Assembly: GCA_947589445.1 (NCBI GenBank)
Contig: CANQAB010000005.1
Coordinates: 1-35,907 of the forward strand
Length of the DNA: 35,907 nucleotides
Direction: 5' to 3'
Source: an uncultured Clostridia bacterium
Lineage (GTDB): Bacteria; Bacillota; Clostridia; TANB77; CAG-508
The notes beneath the pieces are model-generated. The model was not told the DNA's origin and made no database searches. It saw only the letters and a program-made list of their open reading frames with translations. Shown here piece by piece: positions 26,781 through 35,812 of this stretch (position 1 is its first letter; each line of letters starts with the position of its first letter). A program made the position numbers and the translations under genes.

Positions 26781-26813
26781 AAAAATCCAACTCAATAAGA
26801 GTTGGATTTTTTT
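26781..26813 (+). terminator. Terminator of rpoBC
   Basis: AAAAATCCAACTC (26781-26793) and GAGTTGGATTTTT (26799-26811) form a perfect 13-bp stem with a five-base loop, ending in a T-run. Confidence 0.9.
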
Positions 26814-26863
26814 CCCAGTACTTAGGGTAAATCTTGACAAATCCCAGTAAAATAGGGTACAAT
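26814..26863 (+). promoter_or_regulatory. Promoter of gdpP with two direct repeats
   Basis: TTGACA (26834-26839) and TACAAT (26858-26863) are spaced 18 bp. Two copies of a CCCAGTA-N-TAGGGTA unit lie at 26814-26829 and 26843-26859, 29 bp apart. One precedes the -35 box and the other fills the spacer. This arrangement fits binding of a regulator. Confidence 0.65.
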
Positions 26864-26887
26864 ATATATGTTAAAAAGGAGGAATGT

Positions 26888-28903
26888 ATGTCTAAAAACG
26901 ATAAAAACTTTATAAATTTAGTTTCAAGAACAAAGATATACTTAGCAATAATTGCAATATTATTAATTATATTATGTGTAAAAGATACTGAATACGTGGT
27001 ACCTTCAATTATTATATATGCACTTATTGTAATGTACTCATTATGGACAAATAATAAAAGAATAGATGAAATATCAAAACATATACAAGATGTTACCTTA
27101 AATGTAGACTCTACAATTAAAACATCATTAGTAAACTCACCATTTCCATTAGTAATTATGGAAACAGATGGAAATATAATTTGGAAAAGTTCAAAATTTG
27201 TTAGTGAATTTGGAAATATAGATATAAATAATATTACTAAAAGTTTAGCAAAGGAAATAAAGCTAGACATTCTAGAGAACAAATTAAACAAAGAACACAT
27301 TAAAAACAAATCAATTTACAAAGAAATAGAAATAGGAAAAAATACCTACAAAATTTTCGGAGAATACGTAAAATCTAAAAAGAAAAAGCAAAATGAATAC
27401 ATGATGACATTATACTTTATAGACAACACAGAATATAAAAAAACAGTAAATAAATTAGAAGATGAAAAATCATGTATCGGCTTTATAATGATAGACAATT
27501 ATGATGAAATGCTAGAACTTTTACCAGACGACAAAAAAACATTTATACTAGCGGAAGTAGAAAAGAAAATATTTGATTGGGCATATAAAAATAATGGAGC
27601 AATTGTAAAATCAGATAGAAGAACATATGCATACTTTATAGAGCAAAAAGACTTAGAAAAAATAAAAAAAGAGAAATTTGAGATATTAGACGAAATAAAA
27701 GAAATAGATACAGACGAAACATTATCATTAACACTAAGTATTGCAATATCAAACGAAGGAAAAACAAACTATGAAAAATATAAATCTGCACAAGTAGCAA
27801 TGGATATTGTACTAGGACGTGGTGGAGACCAAGCGGTTGTAAAAGAAAATGAAAAATATATATTCTTTGGAGGAAGAACTTTAGAAGTAGAAAAAAGAAC
27901 AAAGGTAAAAGCAAGAACAGTAGCCAGAGCATTAGAACAAATTATAAAAGAATCAAAAAATATTATAGTAATGGGTCACGCAAACTCAGATATAGACTGT
28001 ATGGGCTCAAGCCTAGGAATATATAGGCTAGCCAAAAGCTTAGATAAAGATATATACATTGTAAACACATCTAATGGAGTATCAATGGACAGCTTTATAG
28101 GAACTTTAAAAAAAGAAGAAGAATATAAAGGTATATTTATAAATAAAGCAGAGGCATTAAATAGAATAACAAAAGAAACATTGCTAGTTATAGTAGATAC
28201 AAATAAAAATAACTATGTAGAAGTTCCAGAACTATTAAATGAAACAAACAAAATAGTAGTAATAGACCACCATAGAAAAAGTCCAGAATTTATAGAAAAT
28301 ACAATATTAAACTTCCATGAAGTATATGCATCATCTGCAGCAGAACTTGTAACAGAAATTTTGCAATATGCACAAACAAACATTAATTTAACAGAATTAG
28401 AAGCAGAAGGTCTATATGCAGGAATTATGATGGATACGAAAAACTTTACATTCAAAACAGGAGTAAGAACATTTGAAGCAGCAGCATATTTAAGAAAAAA
28501 AGGTGTAGATATATTAAGAGTAAAAAAATGGTTTCAAAGTGATTTAAAAAGCTATAATCAAATAGCAGATATTGTTAAAAAAGCAGAAATAATAAATGGA
28601 ACAATTGCAATATCAGTTTATGAGCAAGAAGACAAAAATGCAAATTTAATATGTGCAAAAGCAGCAGATGAACTACTAACAATAAATCAAATAAATGCAT
28701 CATTTGTACTAGGAAAATGTGGAGACAAAATATTTGTAAGTGGACGTTCAATTGGAGATATTAACGTACAAATTATATTAGAAAAATTAGGAGGAGGAGG
28801 ACATATTACAGTAGCAGGAGCACAACTAGAAGGAGTGTCCTTAGAAGAAGCAAAACAAGAAGTAGTAAATAGAATTAATGAATATTTTAGTGAAAGCATG
28901 TAA
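26888..28903 (+). CDS. gdpP: Cyclic-di-AMP phosphodiesterase, GdpP/DHH family
   Basis: GdpP hydrolyses c-di-AMP to pApA and so tunes cell-wall, potassium and stress responses. The protein starts with two membrane helices (IYLAIIAILLIILCV near 18-32 and VPSIIIYALIVMYSLW near 39-54). A PAS-like segment follows (VIMETDGNIIWKSSKF), then a degenerate GGDEF domain, and then DHH and DHHA1 domains. Phosphodiesterase motifs are GHANSDIDCMGSSLG near 361, VDTNK near 436, DHHR near 458 and the DHHA1 signature GGGGHITVAGAQ near 635. ATG 26888 follows AAAGGAGG by five bases; the longer frame from 26834 runs through the promoter. Its length of 671 residues is typical, and it lies upstream of rplI and dnaB as in Bacillus. 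Confidence 0.93.
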   Translation: MSKNDKNFINLVSRTKIYLAIIAILLIILCVKDTEYVVPSIIIYALIVMYSLWTNNKRIDEISKHIQDVTLNVDSTIKTSLVNSPFPLVIMETDGNIIWKSSKFVSEFGNIDINNITKSLAKEIKLDILENKLNKEHIKNKSIYKEIEIGKNTYKIFGEYVKSKKKKQNEYMMTLYFIDNTEYKKTVNKLEDEKSCIGFIMIDNYDEMLELLPDDKKTFILAEVEKKIFDWAYKNNGAIVKSDRRTYAYFIEQKDLEKIKKEKFEILDEIKEIDTDETLSLTLSIAISNEGKTNYEKYKSAQVAMDIVLGRGGDQAVVKENEKYIFFGGRTLEVEKRTKVKARTVARALEQIIKESKNIIVMGHANSDIDCMGSSLGIYRLAKSLDKDIYIVNTSNGVSMDSFIGTLKKEEEYKGIFINKAEALNRITKETLLVIVDTNKNNYVEVPELLNETNKIVVIDHHRKSPEFIENTILNFHEVYASSAAELVTEILQYAQTNINLTELEAEGLYAGIMMDTKNFTFKTGVRTFEAAAYLRKKGVDILRVKKWFQSDLKSYNQIADIVKKAEIINGTIAISVYEQEDKNANLICAKAADELLTINQINASFVLGKCGDKIFVSGRSIGDINVQIILEKLGGGGHITVAGAQLEGVSLEEAKQEVVNRINEYFSESM

Positions 28904-28906
28904 ATT

Positions 28907-29034
28907 TGAAAAATAATCAGCATTTTGCGTTGTTAAGCTTCAAATTTAATTTAATCAACGTGCAAAAAGCACGCCTCATAAATTAAATTTTCGTTTGCCT
29001 AGCAATATACTAACTTTTTTTCAAATTAATAAAA
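28907..29034. mobile_element. MITE-like element copy 1, before rplI
   Basis: The ends AATTTGAAAAATAATCAGC and its imperfect complement ending CTAACTTTTTTTCAAATT form terminal inverted repeats. The core (AATTTAATTTAATCAAC, CAAAAAGCAC, CATAAATTAAA, GTTTGCC, AGCAA) is shared in order with copy 2 at about 31947-32073. It has no coding capacity and fills the gap between gdpP and rplI. Confidence 0.65.
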
Positions 29035-29077
29035 TTGAAAAAAATAATCATACAATCAAAAAGCAAGGAGGAAATAT

Positions 29078-29521
29078 ATGAAAGTAATTTTAATGCAAGA
29101 TATAAAAGGCGTAGGAAAAAAAGATGATATAATTAATGCAAATGATGGATATGCAAGAAACTATTTATTTCCAAGAAAATTAGCAGTAGAAGCAAATAGC
29201 GAAAATATGTCAAAATTAAAAGGCAAACAAGACTCAGCAAATTATAAAAAAGAACAAGAAAAAGAAAAAGCAAATGAATTAAAAGAAAAAATATCAAAAA
29301 TTACGTTAAAAGTAACAGTAAAAGCAGGAGAAAATGGAAAAATATTTGGATCTATCACATCAAAAGAAATAGCAACAGAACTAAAACAACAATATAACAT
29401 AGAAATAGATAAAAAGAAAATTTTATTAAAAGAAGCCATAAAACAAACAGGAATATTTAATATAGATGTAAAATTATACGAGGGAATTATAGGAAAGATA
29501 AAAGTTAATATAGTAGCATAA
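29078..29521 (+). CDS. rplI: Ribosomal protein bL9
   Basis: Protein L9 binds 23S rRNA and helps keep the reading frame. The N-terminal globular domain carries the family signature MKVILMQDIKGVGKKDDIIN and GYARNYLFPRKLA. A long Lys/Glu-rich helix (about residues 40-75) links it to the C-terminal domain (VKAGENGKIFGSITSKEIA). The 147 residues are full length. ATG 29078 is about seven bases after AAGGAGG. dnaB begins 10 bases after its stop, the usual Firmicute pairing. Confidence 0.97.
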   Translation: MKVILMQDIKGVGKKDDIINANDGYARNYLFPRKLAVEANSENMSKLKGKQDSANYKKEQEKEKANELKEKISKITLKVTVKAGENGKIFGSITSKEIATELKQQYNIEIDKKKILLKEAIKQTGIFNIDVKLYEGIIGKIKVNIVA

Positions 29522-29531
29522 GGAGGTAATT

Positions 29532-30860
29532 ATGGAACTAGGAAAAATACCACCAAACGATATAGAAGCTGAACAAGCAGTTTTAGGAAGTATGCTCACA
29601 GACAAAGATGCAGTAATAGCAGCAATAGAAGTACTAAAACCAGAAGATTTTTACAGAGAAGATAATAAAACAATTTATACAGCAATATTAAATTTATATA
29701 ATAGAGCAGAACCAGTAGATATAATAACACTAAAGTCAGAATTAACATCAATGGGAAAATTTGACTCAATTGGTGGTTTAGAATATCTAGCAGAATTACC
29801 AGAAAAAGTACCAACAACAGCAAATGTAGACAGATATATAAAAATAGTAGAAGAAAAATCAATTTTAAGAAACCTAATAAAAACAGCAAATGAAATTATA
29901 AACTTAGGATATGACCCAACAGAAGAAGTAGAAGATATAATGGATGGAGCAGAAAAAAAGATTTTTAATATAATGCAATCCAAAAATCAAAAAGGTTATA
30001 CTCCCATAAAAGATATATTAATAGAAACATTTGCACAAATAGAACAATTATATAATCAAAAACAACATATAACGGGTGTACCGACAGGATTTGCAGACTT
30101 AGACTATAAAACAGCAGGCTTGCATGGTTCAGACTTAGTACTAGTAGCAGCACGTCCAGCAATGGGAAAATCTGCATTTGCATTAAATATAGCAACAAAT
30201 GCAGCAATTAAGGCTAAAGTACCAGTAGCTATTTTTAGTTTAGAAATGTCTAAAGAACAAATGGTAAACAGAATTTTATGTAGTGAAGCAATGGTAGATA
30301 GTAATAAAGTAAGAACAGGAAAATTAGATGAACAAGATTGGGGAAAACTAGCAGGAGCATTAGGACCATTATCAGAAGCAGATATTTACATAGATGATAC
30401 GCCAGGAATATCAGTTATGGAAATAAGAGCAAAATGCAGAAAACTAAAACTAGAAAAAAATATAGGACTAGTTGTAATAGACTATTTACAATTAATACAA
30501 GCAAGTAATAACAAAAAAGGCAGTAGAGAGCAAGAAATATCTGAAATTAGTAGGTCTTTGAAAATATTAGCAAAAGAAATAGATGTACCAGTTATTGCAC
30601 TATCACAATTATCAAGAGCACCAGAACAAAGACCAGACCATAGACCAATGTTATCAGATCTTCGTGAATCCGGAGCAATAGAACAAGATGCAGATATTGT
30701 TATGTTCTTATATAGAGACGATTATTATAACGAAGATAGTGAAAAGAAAAATATAGCTGAAGTAATTTTAGCAAAACATAGAGCAGGTTCAACAGGAACA
30801 GTAGAACTGCTATGGCTTGGAAACTACACCAAATTTGTAAATATAGATAAAAATAGATAA
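29532..30860 (+). CDS. dnaB: Replicative DNA helicase DnaB
   Basis: DnaB is the hexameric helicase that opens DNA at the replication fork. The N-terminal domain (PPNDIEAEQAVLGSML) interacts with primase. The RecA-like domain has Walker A ARPAMGKS near residues 205-213, Walker B region VVIDYLQLI near 315, and the ending EVILAKHRAGSTGTVELLW. The 442 residues contain no intein. The ribosome site AAGGAGG overlaps the rplI stop, so translation is probably coupled. The phage DnaC-type loader at 559 in this window is a possible functional partner. Confidence 0.97.
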   Translation: MELGKIPPNDIEAEQAVLGSMLTDKDAVIAAIEVLKPEDFYREDNKTIYTAILNLYNRAEPVDIITLKSELTSMGKFDSIGGLEYLAELPEKVPTTANVDRYIKIVEEKSILRNLIKTANEIINLGYDPTEEVEDIMDGAEKKIFNIMQSKNQKGYTPIKDILIETFAQIEQLYNQKQHITGVPTGFADLDYKTAGLHGSDLVLVAARPAMGKSAFALNIATNAAIKAKVPVAIFSLEMSKEQMVNRILCSEAMVDSNKVRTGKLDEQDWGKLAGALGPLSEADIYIDDTPGISVMEIRAKCRKLKLEKNIGLVVIDYLQLIQASNNKKGSREQEISEISRSLKILAKEIDVPVIALSQLSRAPEQRPDHRPMLSDLRESGAIEQDADIVMFLYRDDYYNEDSEKKNIAEVILAKHRAGSTGTVELLWLGNYTKFVNIDKNR

Positions 30861-30878
30861 TTGAAAAGAATATAAACT

Positions 30879-31859
30879 ATGAAAGAAAAAGTATTAGAAA
30901 CAATTAAAAAATATAATTTAATAGAAACAAATGATAAAATAGTAATCGGAGTTTCTGGTGGACCAGATTCGATTACTCTTTTAAATATGCTTGTAGAACT
31001 AAAACAAGAAATAAAATTTGATATAGTAGTTTGCCATGTAAATCACATGATAAGAAAAGAAGCAATAGAAGACGAAGAATATGTTATAAAATTTTGTAAA
31101 AAATATAATATAGAATGTTTTATAAAAAGAATTGAAATAGAAAAAGAAGCTAAACAACAAAAAATAGGCACAGAAGAAGCAGGAAGAAAAGCGAGATATG
31201 AATTTTTTAATGAAATATTAAAAAAGACATCATCTAATAAAATTGCAACAGCACATACAGCAAATGATAATGCAGAAACAGTTTTAATGAATATATTAAG
31301 AGGAAGCGGAAGTAATGGCTTAAAAGGAATAGAGCCTAAAAGAGATAACTTAATAAGACCATTAATAGAATGCAATAGAGAAGAAATAGAAAAGTACTGT
31401 AAAGAAAAAACACTAAATCCAAGAATAGATAAAACAAACTTTGAAAATAAATATACAAGAAATAAAATTCGCAATCTATTAATTCCGTATATAAAAGAGA
31501 ACTTTAATCCCAATATAATAGAAACAATAAATAGATTGTCAGATTTGTGTAAGCAAGAAAATGAATACATAGAAAAAGTAACTTCAATAAAATTTAAAGA
31601 AATATTAATAGAAAAACAAAAAAATCAAATAATTTTAGATTTAAATAAATTTAATTTACAAGAAACAGTCATAAAAAGCAGACTAGTGTTATATACTATT
31701 AATATACTGTTTGGGACAAGAACAGGAATAGAAAAAAAACATATAGAAGATATTATTAAATTATGTGGCAATAATATAGGTAATAAATTTCTAATTCCAA
31801 ACAAAAAAGTAAAAATATTAATAAAAAATAAAAAAATTTTTTTTATCGTCAATGAATAG
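30879..31859 (+). CDS. tilS: tRNA(Ile)-lysidine synthase, short form
   Basis: TilS converts C34 of the CAU tRNA-Ile to lysidine, which switches it from Met to Ile decoding. The PP-loop ATP site is SGGPDS near residue 26, and the family motifs VCHVNHMIR near 50 and TAHTANDNAETVLMNILRG near 123 are clear. The protein has 326 residues, shorter than the roughly 450 of Bacillus-type enzymes: it lacks most of the C-terminal domain and stops after a middle helical region. Short forms exist in some bacteria, so this is probably functional. It starts 18 bases after dnaB with a weak ribosome site. Confidence 0.92.
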   Translation: MKEKVLETIKKYNLIETNDKIVIGVSGGPDSITLLNMLVELKQEIKFDIVVCHVNHMIRKEAIEDEEYVIKFCKKYNIECFIKRIEIEKEAKQQKIGTEEAGRKARYEFFNEILKKTSSNKIATAHTANDNAETVLMNILRGSGSNGLKGIEPKRDNLIRPLIECNREEIEKYCKEKTLNPRIDKTNFENKYTRNKIRNLLIPYIKENFNPNIIETINRLSDLCKQENEYIEKVTSIKFKEILIEKQKNQIILDLNKFNLQETVIKSRLVLYTINILFGTRTGIEKKHIEDIIKLCGNNIGNKFLIPNKKVKILIKNKKIFFIVNE

Positions 31860-31946
31860 CATCCGTAAGAAATCCTTAGAAACAGTAAGAGTTCCATAAA
31901 AAAAGTTTTAAAAAAAGTATTGAAATTATGCAAATACTATGCTATA

Positions 31947-32073
31947 AATTTAAAAAAATAATCAGCATATTGATTTGACAAACATTAAAATTAATTTAAT
32001 CAACAAACCAAAAAGCACAGTATCATAAATTAAAGTTTCTGTTTGCCAAGCAAAATACTAATTCATTTTTAAA
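31947..32073. mobile_element. MITE-like element copy 2, before ftsH
   Basis: The left end AATTTAAAAAAATAATCAGC and the right end AATTCATTTTTAAATT are imperfect inverted repeats. The right arm also mirrors the left through GTTTGCCAAGC against GATTTGACAAAC. The core matches copy 1 at 28907-29034. It fills most of the 31860-32106 gap, in which no gene is seen; in Bacillus the hpt gene sits here. Confidence 0.65.
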
Positions 32074-32106
32074 TTAAACTTATAAAATGAGGAAGGAACA
32101 TATAAA

Positions 32107-33921
32107 GTGAAAAGTAAATTAAAAACATTTGCCGTATGGCTAATATTAGGAATTATTTTTATTGTACTATTATCATCTGTACTAGATAATACAAATACAA
32201 AAATGACATATTCAGATTTAATATCTAAAATGGAAATAGGAGAAGTAAAAAAGATAGAACTAGCTTCTGGTGGGGAATCAGCCTATGTTACATTAGAAGG
32301 AGAAACAATTCCTAAGGAAGTAAATATACCAAGTACAGAAAGTTTTATGAACTATGCTACAGATTTATTAAAAGATGGTAAAATAGAATTTAATGAAAAA
32401 TCTCAATCAATTATTATTACCATATTAAGTCTATTATCACCATTCGGAATTATAATAATTTTCTTCATATTCTGGTTCTTATTAATGAATAATACAAGCT
32501 CTCAGGGTGGAGGAGCTAACAGAACTATGTCATTTGGAAAAAGTAAAGCAAGAATGACAGCACCAGACGATAAAAACAAAATAACATTTAAAGATGTGGC
32601 AGGAGTTGAAGAAGAAAAAGAAGAACTAGAAGAAATAGTAGAATTCCTTAAAAACCCTAAAAAATTTACAGATATGGGAGCAAGAATTCCAAAAGGAGTA
32701 TTACTTGTTGGACAACCGGGTACAGGAAAAACACTTTTAGCAAAAGCAGTTGCTGGAGAAGCAGGAGTGCCATTCTTTATTATGAGTGGTTCAGATTTTG
32801 TTGAAATGTTTGTAGGTGTTGGAGCATCTAGAGTAAGAGATTTATTTGAGCAAGCAAAGAAAAATGCCCCATGTATTATATTTATAGATGAAATTGATGC
32901 TGTAGGACGTCAAAGAGGAGCAGGTTTAGGTGGAGGACATGATGAAAGAGAACAAACATTAAATCAATTACTAGTAGAAATGGATGGATTTGGAACAAAT
33001 GAAGGAGTAATTGTACTTGCAGCTACAAATAGACCAGATGTATTAGATAAAGCACTATTAAGACCAGGAAGATTTGATAGACAAATTGTAGTACCAGCAC
33101 CAGATGTATTAGCAAGAGAAAAAATATTAGAAGTACATGCAAAAAATAAAAAAATTGCTGAAGATGTAGACTTAAAAACAATAGCCAAAAATACATCAGG
33201 ATTTTCAGGAGCAGACCTAGAAAATGTATTAAATGAAGCAGCATTACTTGCAGCAAGGCGAAATTTAAAACAAATAGGAATGACAGAAATAGAAGACGCA
33301 ATGGTAAAAGTAACCATGGGACCAGAAAAGAAAACAAGAGTAAGAAGCGAAAAAGAAAATAAATTAGTAGCATATCACGAAGCAGGTCACGCAGTTGTAA
33401 GCAGATTTCTAGAATCACAAGACCCAGTACATCAAATATCAATAGTTCCAAGAGGAATGGCTGGTGGTTATACAATGTATAGACCAACAGAAGACAAATC
33501 ATTTATGTCAAAAACAGAAATGGAAGAAAATATAGTATCACTTCTTGGAGGAAGAGTGGCAGAAAAATTAATACTAGATGATATATCAACAGGAGCAAGT
33601 AACGATATAGAAAGAGCATCAAAAATAGCAAGAGATATGGTTACAAAATACGGTATGAGCGAAAAAATAGGATCTATTATGTATGGTTCAGGACAAGAAG
33701 AAGTATTTTTAGGAAGAGACTTTACACAATCTAAAAACTATTCAGAAGAAACAGCAGGAATAATAGACGAAGAAATAAAGAAAATAGTAGATAAAGCTTA
33801 TAATAGAGCAGTTAAAATATTAAGCGACAATATAGATAAACTTCATAGTGTAGCTAAAGTATTACTAGAAAAAGAAAAAATCGATTCAGAAGAATTCGAA
33901 GCAATCTTTAAAGAAGAATAA
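32107..33921 (+). CDS. ftsH: ATP-dependent zinc metalloprotease FtsH
   Basis: FtsH degrades misfolded membrane proteins and short-lived regulators at the cytoplasmic membrane. Two membrane helices flank a periplasm-facing domain (about residues 9-26 and 104-127). The AAA domain has Walker A GQPGTGKT near 202, Walker [12 protein letters not shown] near 258 and the second region of homology [20 protein letters not shown] near 305. The zinc site HEAGH lies near 424, with the third ligand region further on ([14 protein letters not shown]). The 604 residues are full length. The GTG start at 32107 follows AGGAAGGA. Confidence 0.96.
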   Translation: MKSKLKTFAVWLILGIIFIVLLSSVLDNTNTKMTYSDLISKMEIGEVKKIELASGGESAYVTLEGETIPKEVNIPSTESFMNYATDLLKDGKIEFNEKSQSIIITILSLLSPFGIIIIFFIFWFLLMNNTSSQGGGANRTMSFGKSKARMTAPDDKNKITFKDVAGVEEEKEELEEIVEFLKNPKKFTDMGARIPKGVLLVGQPGTGKTLLAKAVAGEAGVPFFIMSGSDFVEMFVGVGASRVRDLFEQAKKNAPCIIFIDEIDAVGRQRGAGLGGGHDEREQTLNQLLVEMDGFGTNEGVIVLAATNRPDVLDKALLRPGRFDRQIVVPAPDVLAREKILEVHAKNKKIAEDVDLKTIAKNTSGFSGADLENVLNEAALLAARRNLKQIGMTEIEDAMVKVTMGPEKKTRVRSEKENKLVAYHEAGHAVVSRFLESQDPVHQISIVPRGMAGGYTMYRPTEDKSFMSKTEMEENIVSLLGGRVAEKLILDDISTGASNDIERASKIARDMVTKYGMSEKIGSIMYGSGQEEVFLGRDFTQSKNYSEETAGIIDEEIKKIVDKAYNRAVKILSDNIDKLHSVAKVLLEKEKIDSEEFEAIFKEE

Positions 33922-33938
33922 TGTCAATTGGACGGAGC

Positions 33939-34009
33939 TGTCAATGGGGACGTAGATATTTGACAATAACAATTGTCAAATATCTACGTCCCCATTGACA
34001 TATTTTTTA
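33939..34009. repeat. Perfect 29-bp hairpin after ftsH
   Basis: The arms 33939-33967 and 33972-34000 are perfectly complementary over 29 bases (TGTCAATGGGGACG outermost, TTGACAAT at the loop) with the loop AACA, followed by TATTTTTT. A degraded duplicate of the left end (TGTCAATTGGACGGAGC) precedes it. It can serve as the ftsH terminator, but its length and G-rich arms point to a mobile REP-like hairpin. Confidence 0.8.
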
Positions 34010-34072
34010 CATAAAAACGTAAAAAATAATAAAAATAAAGTTCAAAATATTTATAAAATATTTCTATTAATA

Positions 34073-34102
34073 TTGACAAGCCATATAAAATTAGAGTATA
34101 AT
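34073..34102 (+). promoter_or_regulatory. Promoter of rpsU
   Basis: TTGACA (34073-34078) and TATAAT (34097-34102), both perfect consensus hexamers, are spaced 18 bp and lie about 65 bases before the rpsU start. Confidence 0.8.
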
Positions 34103-34166
34103 AATAAACGTAGAAAAAGAAAGAAAATCCCACATACTGTGAAAAGTACTGGAAGGAGGGGAATAA

Positions 34167-34337
34167 ATGTCAGAAATAAAAGTTAATAATGGAAATATAG
34201 AAGAAGCTCTTAAAAGATTTAAGAGACAATGTGCTAGAAATGGGGTATTACAAGAAGTACGTAAAAGAGAGCACTATGAAAAGCCAAGCGTAAAAAGAAA
34301 AAAGAAATCAGAGGCTGCAAGAAAAAGAAAATTTTAA
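34167..34337 (+). CDS. rpsU: Ribosomal protein bS21
   Basis: This short gene encodes 56 residues: [20 protein letters not shown], then a middle [20 protein letters not shown] and the basic end [14 protein letters not shown]. This is the full bS21 pattern: an N-terminal strand followed by two highly basic helices that bind 16S rRNA near the anti-Shine-Dalgarno region. ATG 34167 lies six bases after GGAAGGAGGGG. It has its own consensus promoter and terminator, so it is a single-gene unit. Confidence 0.95.
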   Translation: MSEIKVNNGNIEEALKRFKRQCARNGVLQEVRKREHYEKPSVKRKKKSEAARKRKF

Positions 34338-34342
34338 AAAGT

Positions 34343-34377
34343 AAAAAGTGGTACGAGCTATCGTTCCACTTTTTTTA
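34343..34377 (+). terminator. Terminator of rpsU
   Basis: AAAAAGTGG (34343-34351) pairs with CCACTTTTT (34366-34374), and ACGA with TCGT inside, leaving one T-T mismatch; a T-run follows. Confidence 0.85.
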
Positions 34378-34387
34378 AAGACTCGAG

Positions 34388-34430
34388 AGGGGGGACCAAA
34401 AAGGGTCAGACCCTTTTTGGTCCCCCCTCC
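34388..34430. repeat. Perfect 20-bp GC-rich hairpin
   Basis: GAGGGGGGACCAAAAAGGGT (34388-34407) pairs perfectly with 34411-34430 around a CAG loop. The G6 and C6 runs are unlike the AT-rich surroundings. It lies between the rpsU terminator and the next promoter. Confidence 0.8.
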
Positions 34431-34458
34431 AGGCTTTATTTCATTTTTAAATTTTTAA

Positions 34459-34487
34459 TTGACAAATAATTGAAGATTATATATATT
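34459..34487 (+). promoter_or_regulatory. Promoter of the YfmF-like gene
   Basis: TTGACA (34459-34464) and TATATT (34482-34487) are spaced 17 bp, about 50 bases before the start codon at 34538. Confidence 0.65.
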
Positions 34488-34537
34488 AAAAGAATAAAAT
34501 ACAGAATTTGGCAAATAATATAATATGGAGGTTTTTT

Positions 34538-35812
34538 ATGAATAATGTGATTAATTTGGAAATAAAAAAAGGCATTAATTTGCATCTTATAAAAACAAAT
34601 AAATTTAAAACTAATCTTTTATCTGTGTTTTTAAGCACGCCATTAAGTAAGGAAAAAGTAACTCTAAATGCGTTAATTCCTGCAATATTAAGAAGAGGAA
34701 CACAAACAATGCCAACACAAGACGAAATAAGTATATCGCTAGAAGAAATGTATGGAGCAAGTTTCGATTGTGGAATAGATAAAATAGGCGATGATCAAGT
34801 TCTAAAGTTCTATTTAGAAACAATAAATAATGAGTTCTTACCAGAAGAAGGGGATAACCTAGAACAGGCAATTAAAATATTGCTAGAAGTTGTGTTCAAT
34901 CCATTATTAGAGAATAATGAATTTAAAAAAGAATATGTAGAAAACGAAAAAAATAATTTAAAACAAATTATAGAAGGAAGAAAAGATGCAAAAGCAACAT
35001 ATGCTTATGATAGATGCATAGAAGAAATGTATAAAAATATGCCATATAGTTTATATAAATATGGAAACTTAGAAGACTTAGAAAAAATAAATAACAAAAG
35101 TGCATATGAGCAATATATAAACCTAATAAATAACTGCAAAATAGATATTTTTATATCTGGAAATATTGAAGAAGAAGTAAAACAAAAAGTATTAAGTAAT
35201 CCTAATATACAAAAATTACAAGAAAGAGATGCAAATTATATAATTAATAACAAGGAAAGTAGAAAAAAAGAAAAACGTGAAGAACAAGAAGTTTCAGAAA
35301 GCATGGATGTTAATCAAGGTAAATTAATAATAGGATTAGACATACTAGAAGAAAAAGAAGACGACAAATATATAGCGCTTGTATATAATGCTATATTAGG
35401 AGGAATACCAACCTCAAAAATGTTTCAAAATGTAAGAGAAAAGAATTCTTTAGCATATACAGCATCTTCTAGTTTTATTAGACAGAAGGCAAATATATTT
35501 ATTAAATGTGGAATAGATATTCAAAATTACGAAAAAGCTTTAAAAATAATTAAAGAACAAATAGAAGATATGAAAAAAGGAGAATTTACAGATCAAAACA
35601 TAGAAGAAGCAAAAAGAAATATTATATCTACCATTAATTTTATACCAGACGAGCAAGATACAGAGCTTATGTATTACTTTTCACAGGAACTATCTGGATA
35701 TGAGATGGGATATGATGAATATATACAGAAAATTAATGATGTTAATAAAGAGAAAATTATTAATTTAGCAAAAAGAATGCAAATTAATACTATTTATTTT
35801 TTAAAAAATTAA
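34538..35812 (+). CDS. M16 peptidase-family protein of the YfmF type, zinc site missing
   Basis: This 424-residue protein has the two-domain M16 (insulinase/pitrilysin) fold. An N-terminal domain runs through ALIPAILRRGTQTMPTQDEI and LEEMYGASFDC near residues 48-75. A C-terminal domain carries YNAILGGIPTSKMFQNVREK then NSLAYTASS near 285-312. The zinc motif HxxEH, expected where LIPAILRRGT stands, is absent, so it should not be an active peptidase. In Bacillus, YfmF-type proteins pair with an active M16 protein of the YmfH type and are annotated near EF-P modification. That partner would lie just beyond the window end. ATG 34538 follows TATGGAGG. Confidence 0.8.
   Translation: MNNVINLEIKKGINLHLIKTNKFKTNLLSVFLSTPLSKEKVTLNALIPAILRRGTQTMPTQDEISISLEEMYGASFDCGIDKIGDDQVLKFYLETINNEFLPEEGDNLEQAIKILLEVVFNPLLENNEFKKEYVENEKNNLKQIIEGRKDAKATYAYDRCIEEMYKNMPYSLYKYGNLEDLEKINNKSAYEQYINLINNCKIDIFISGNIEEEVKQKVLSNPNIQKLQERDANYIINNKESRKKEKREEQEVSESMDVNQGKLIIGLDILEEKEDDKYIALVYNAILGGIPTSKMFQNVREKNSLAYTASSSFIRQKANIFIKCGIDIQNYEKALKIIKEQIEDMKKGEFTDQNIEEAKRNIISTINFIPDEQDTELMYYFSQELSGYEMGYDEYIQKINDVNKEKIINLAKRMQINTIYFLKN

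Noticed and set aside
33023-33502. Leucine-rich minus-strand frame inside ftsH
   Set aside because: It is the antisense shadow of an A-rich coding strand, with Leu/Phe-rich translation and no start signal. The same applies to similar frames inside rpoB, rpoC, dnaB and tilS.
33995-34186. Sixty-three-codon frame overlapping the start of rpsU
   Set aside because: It covers the rpsU promoter and ribosome site and overlaps the certain gene rpsU in another frame.
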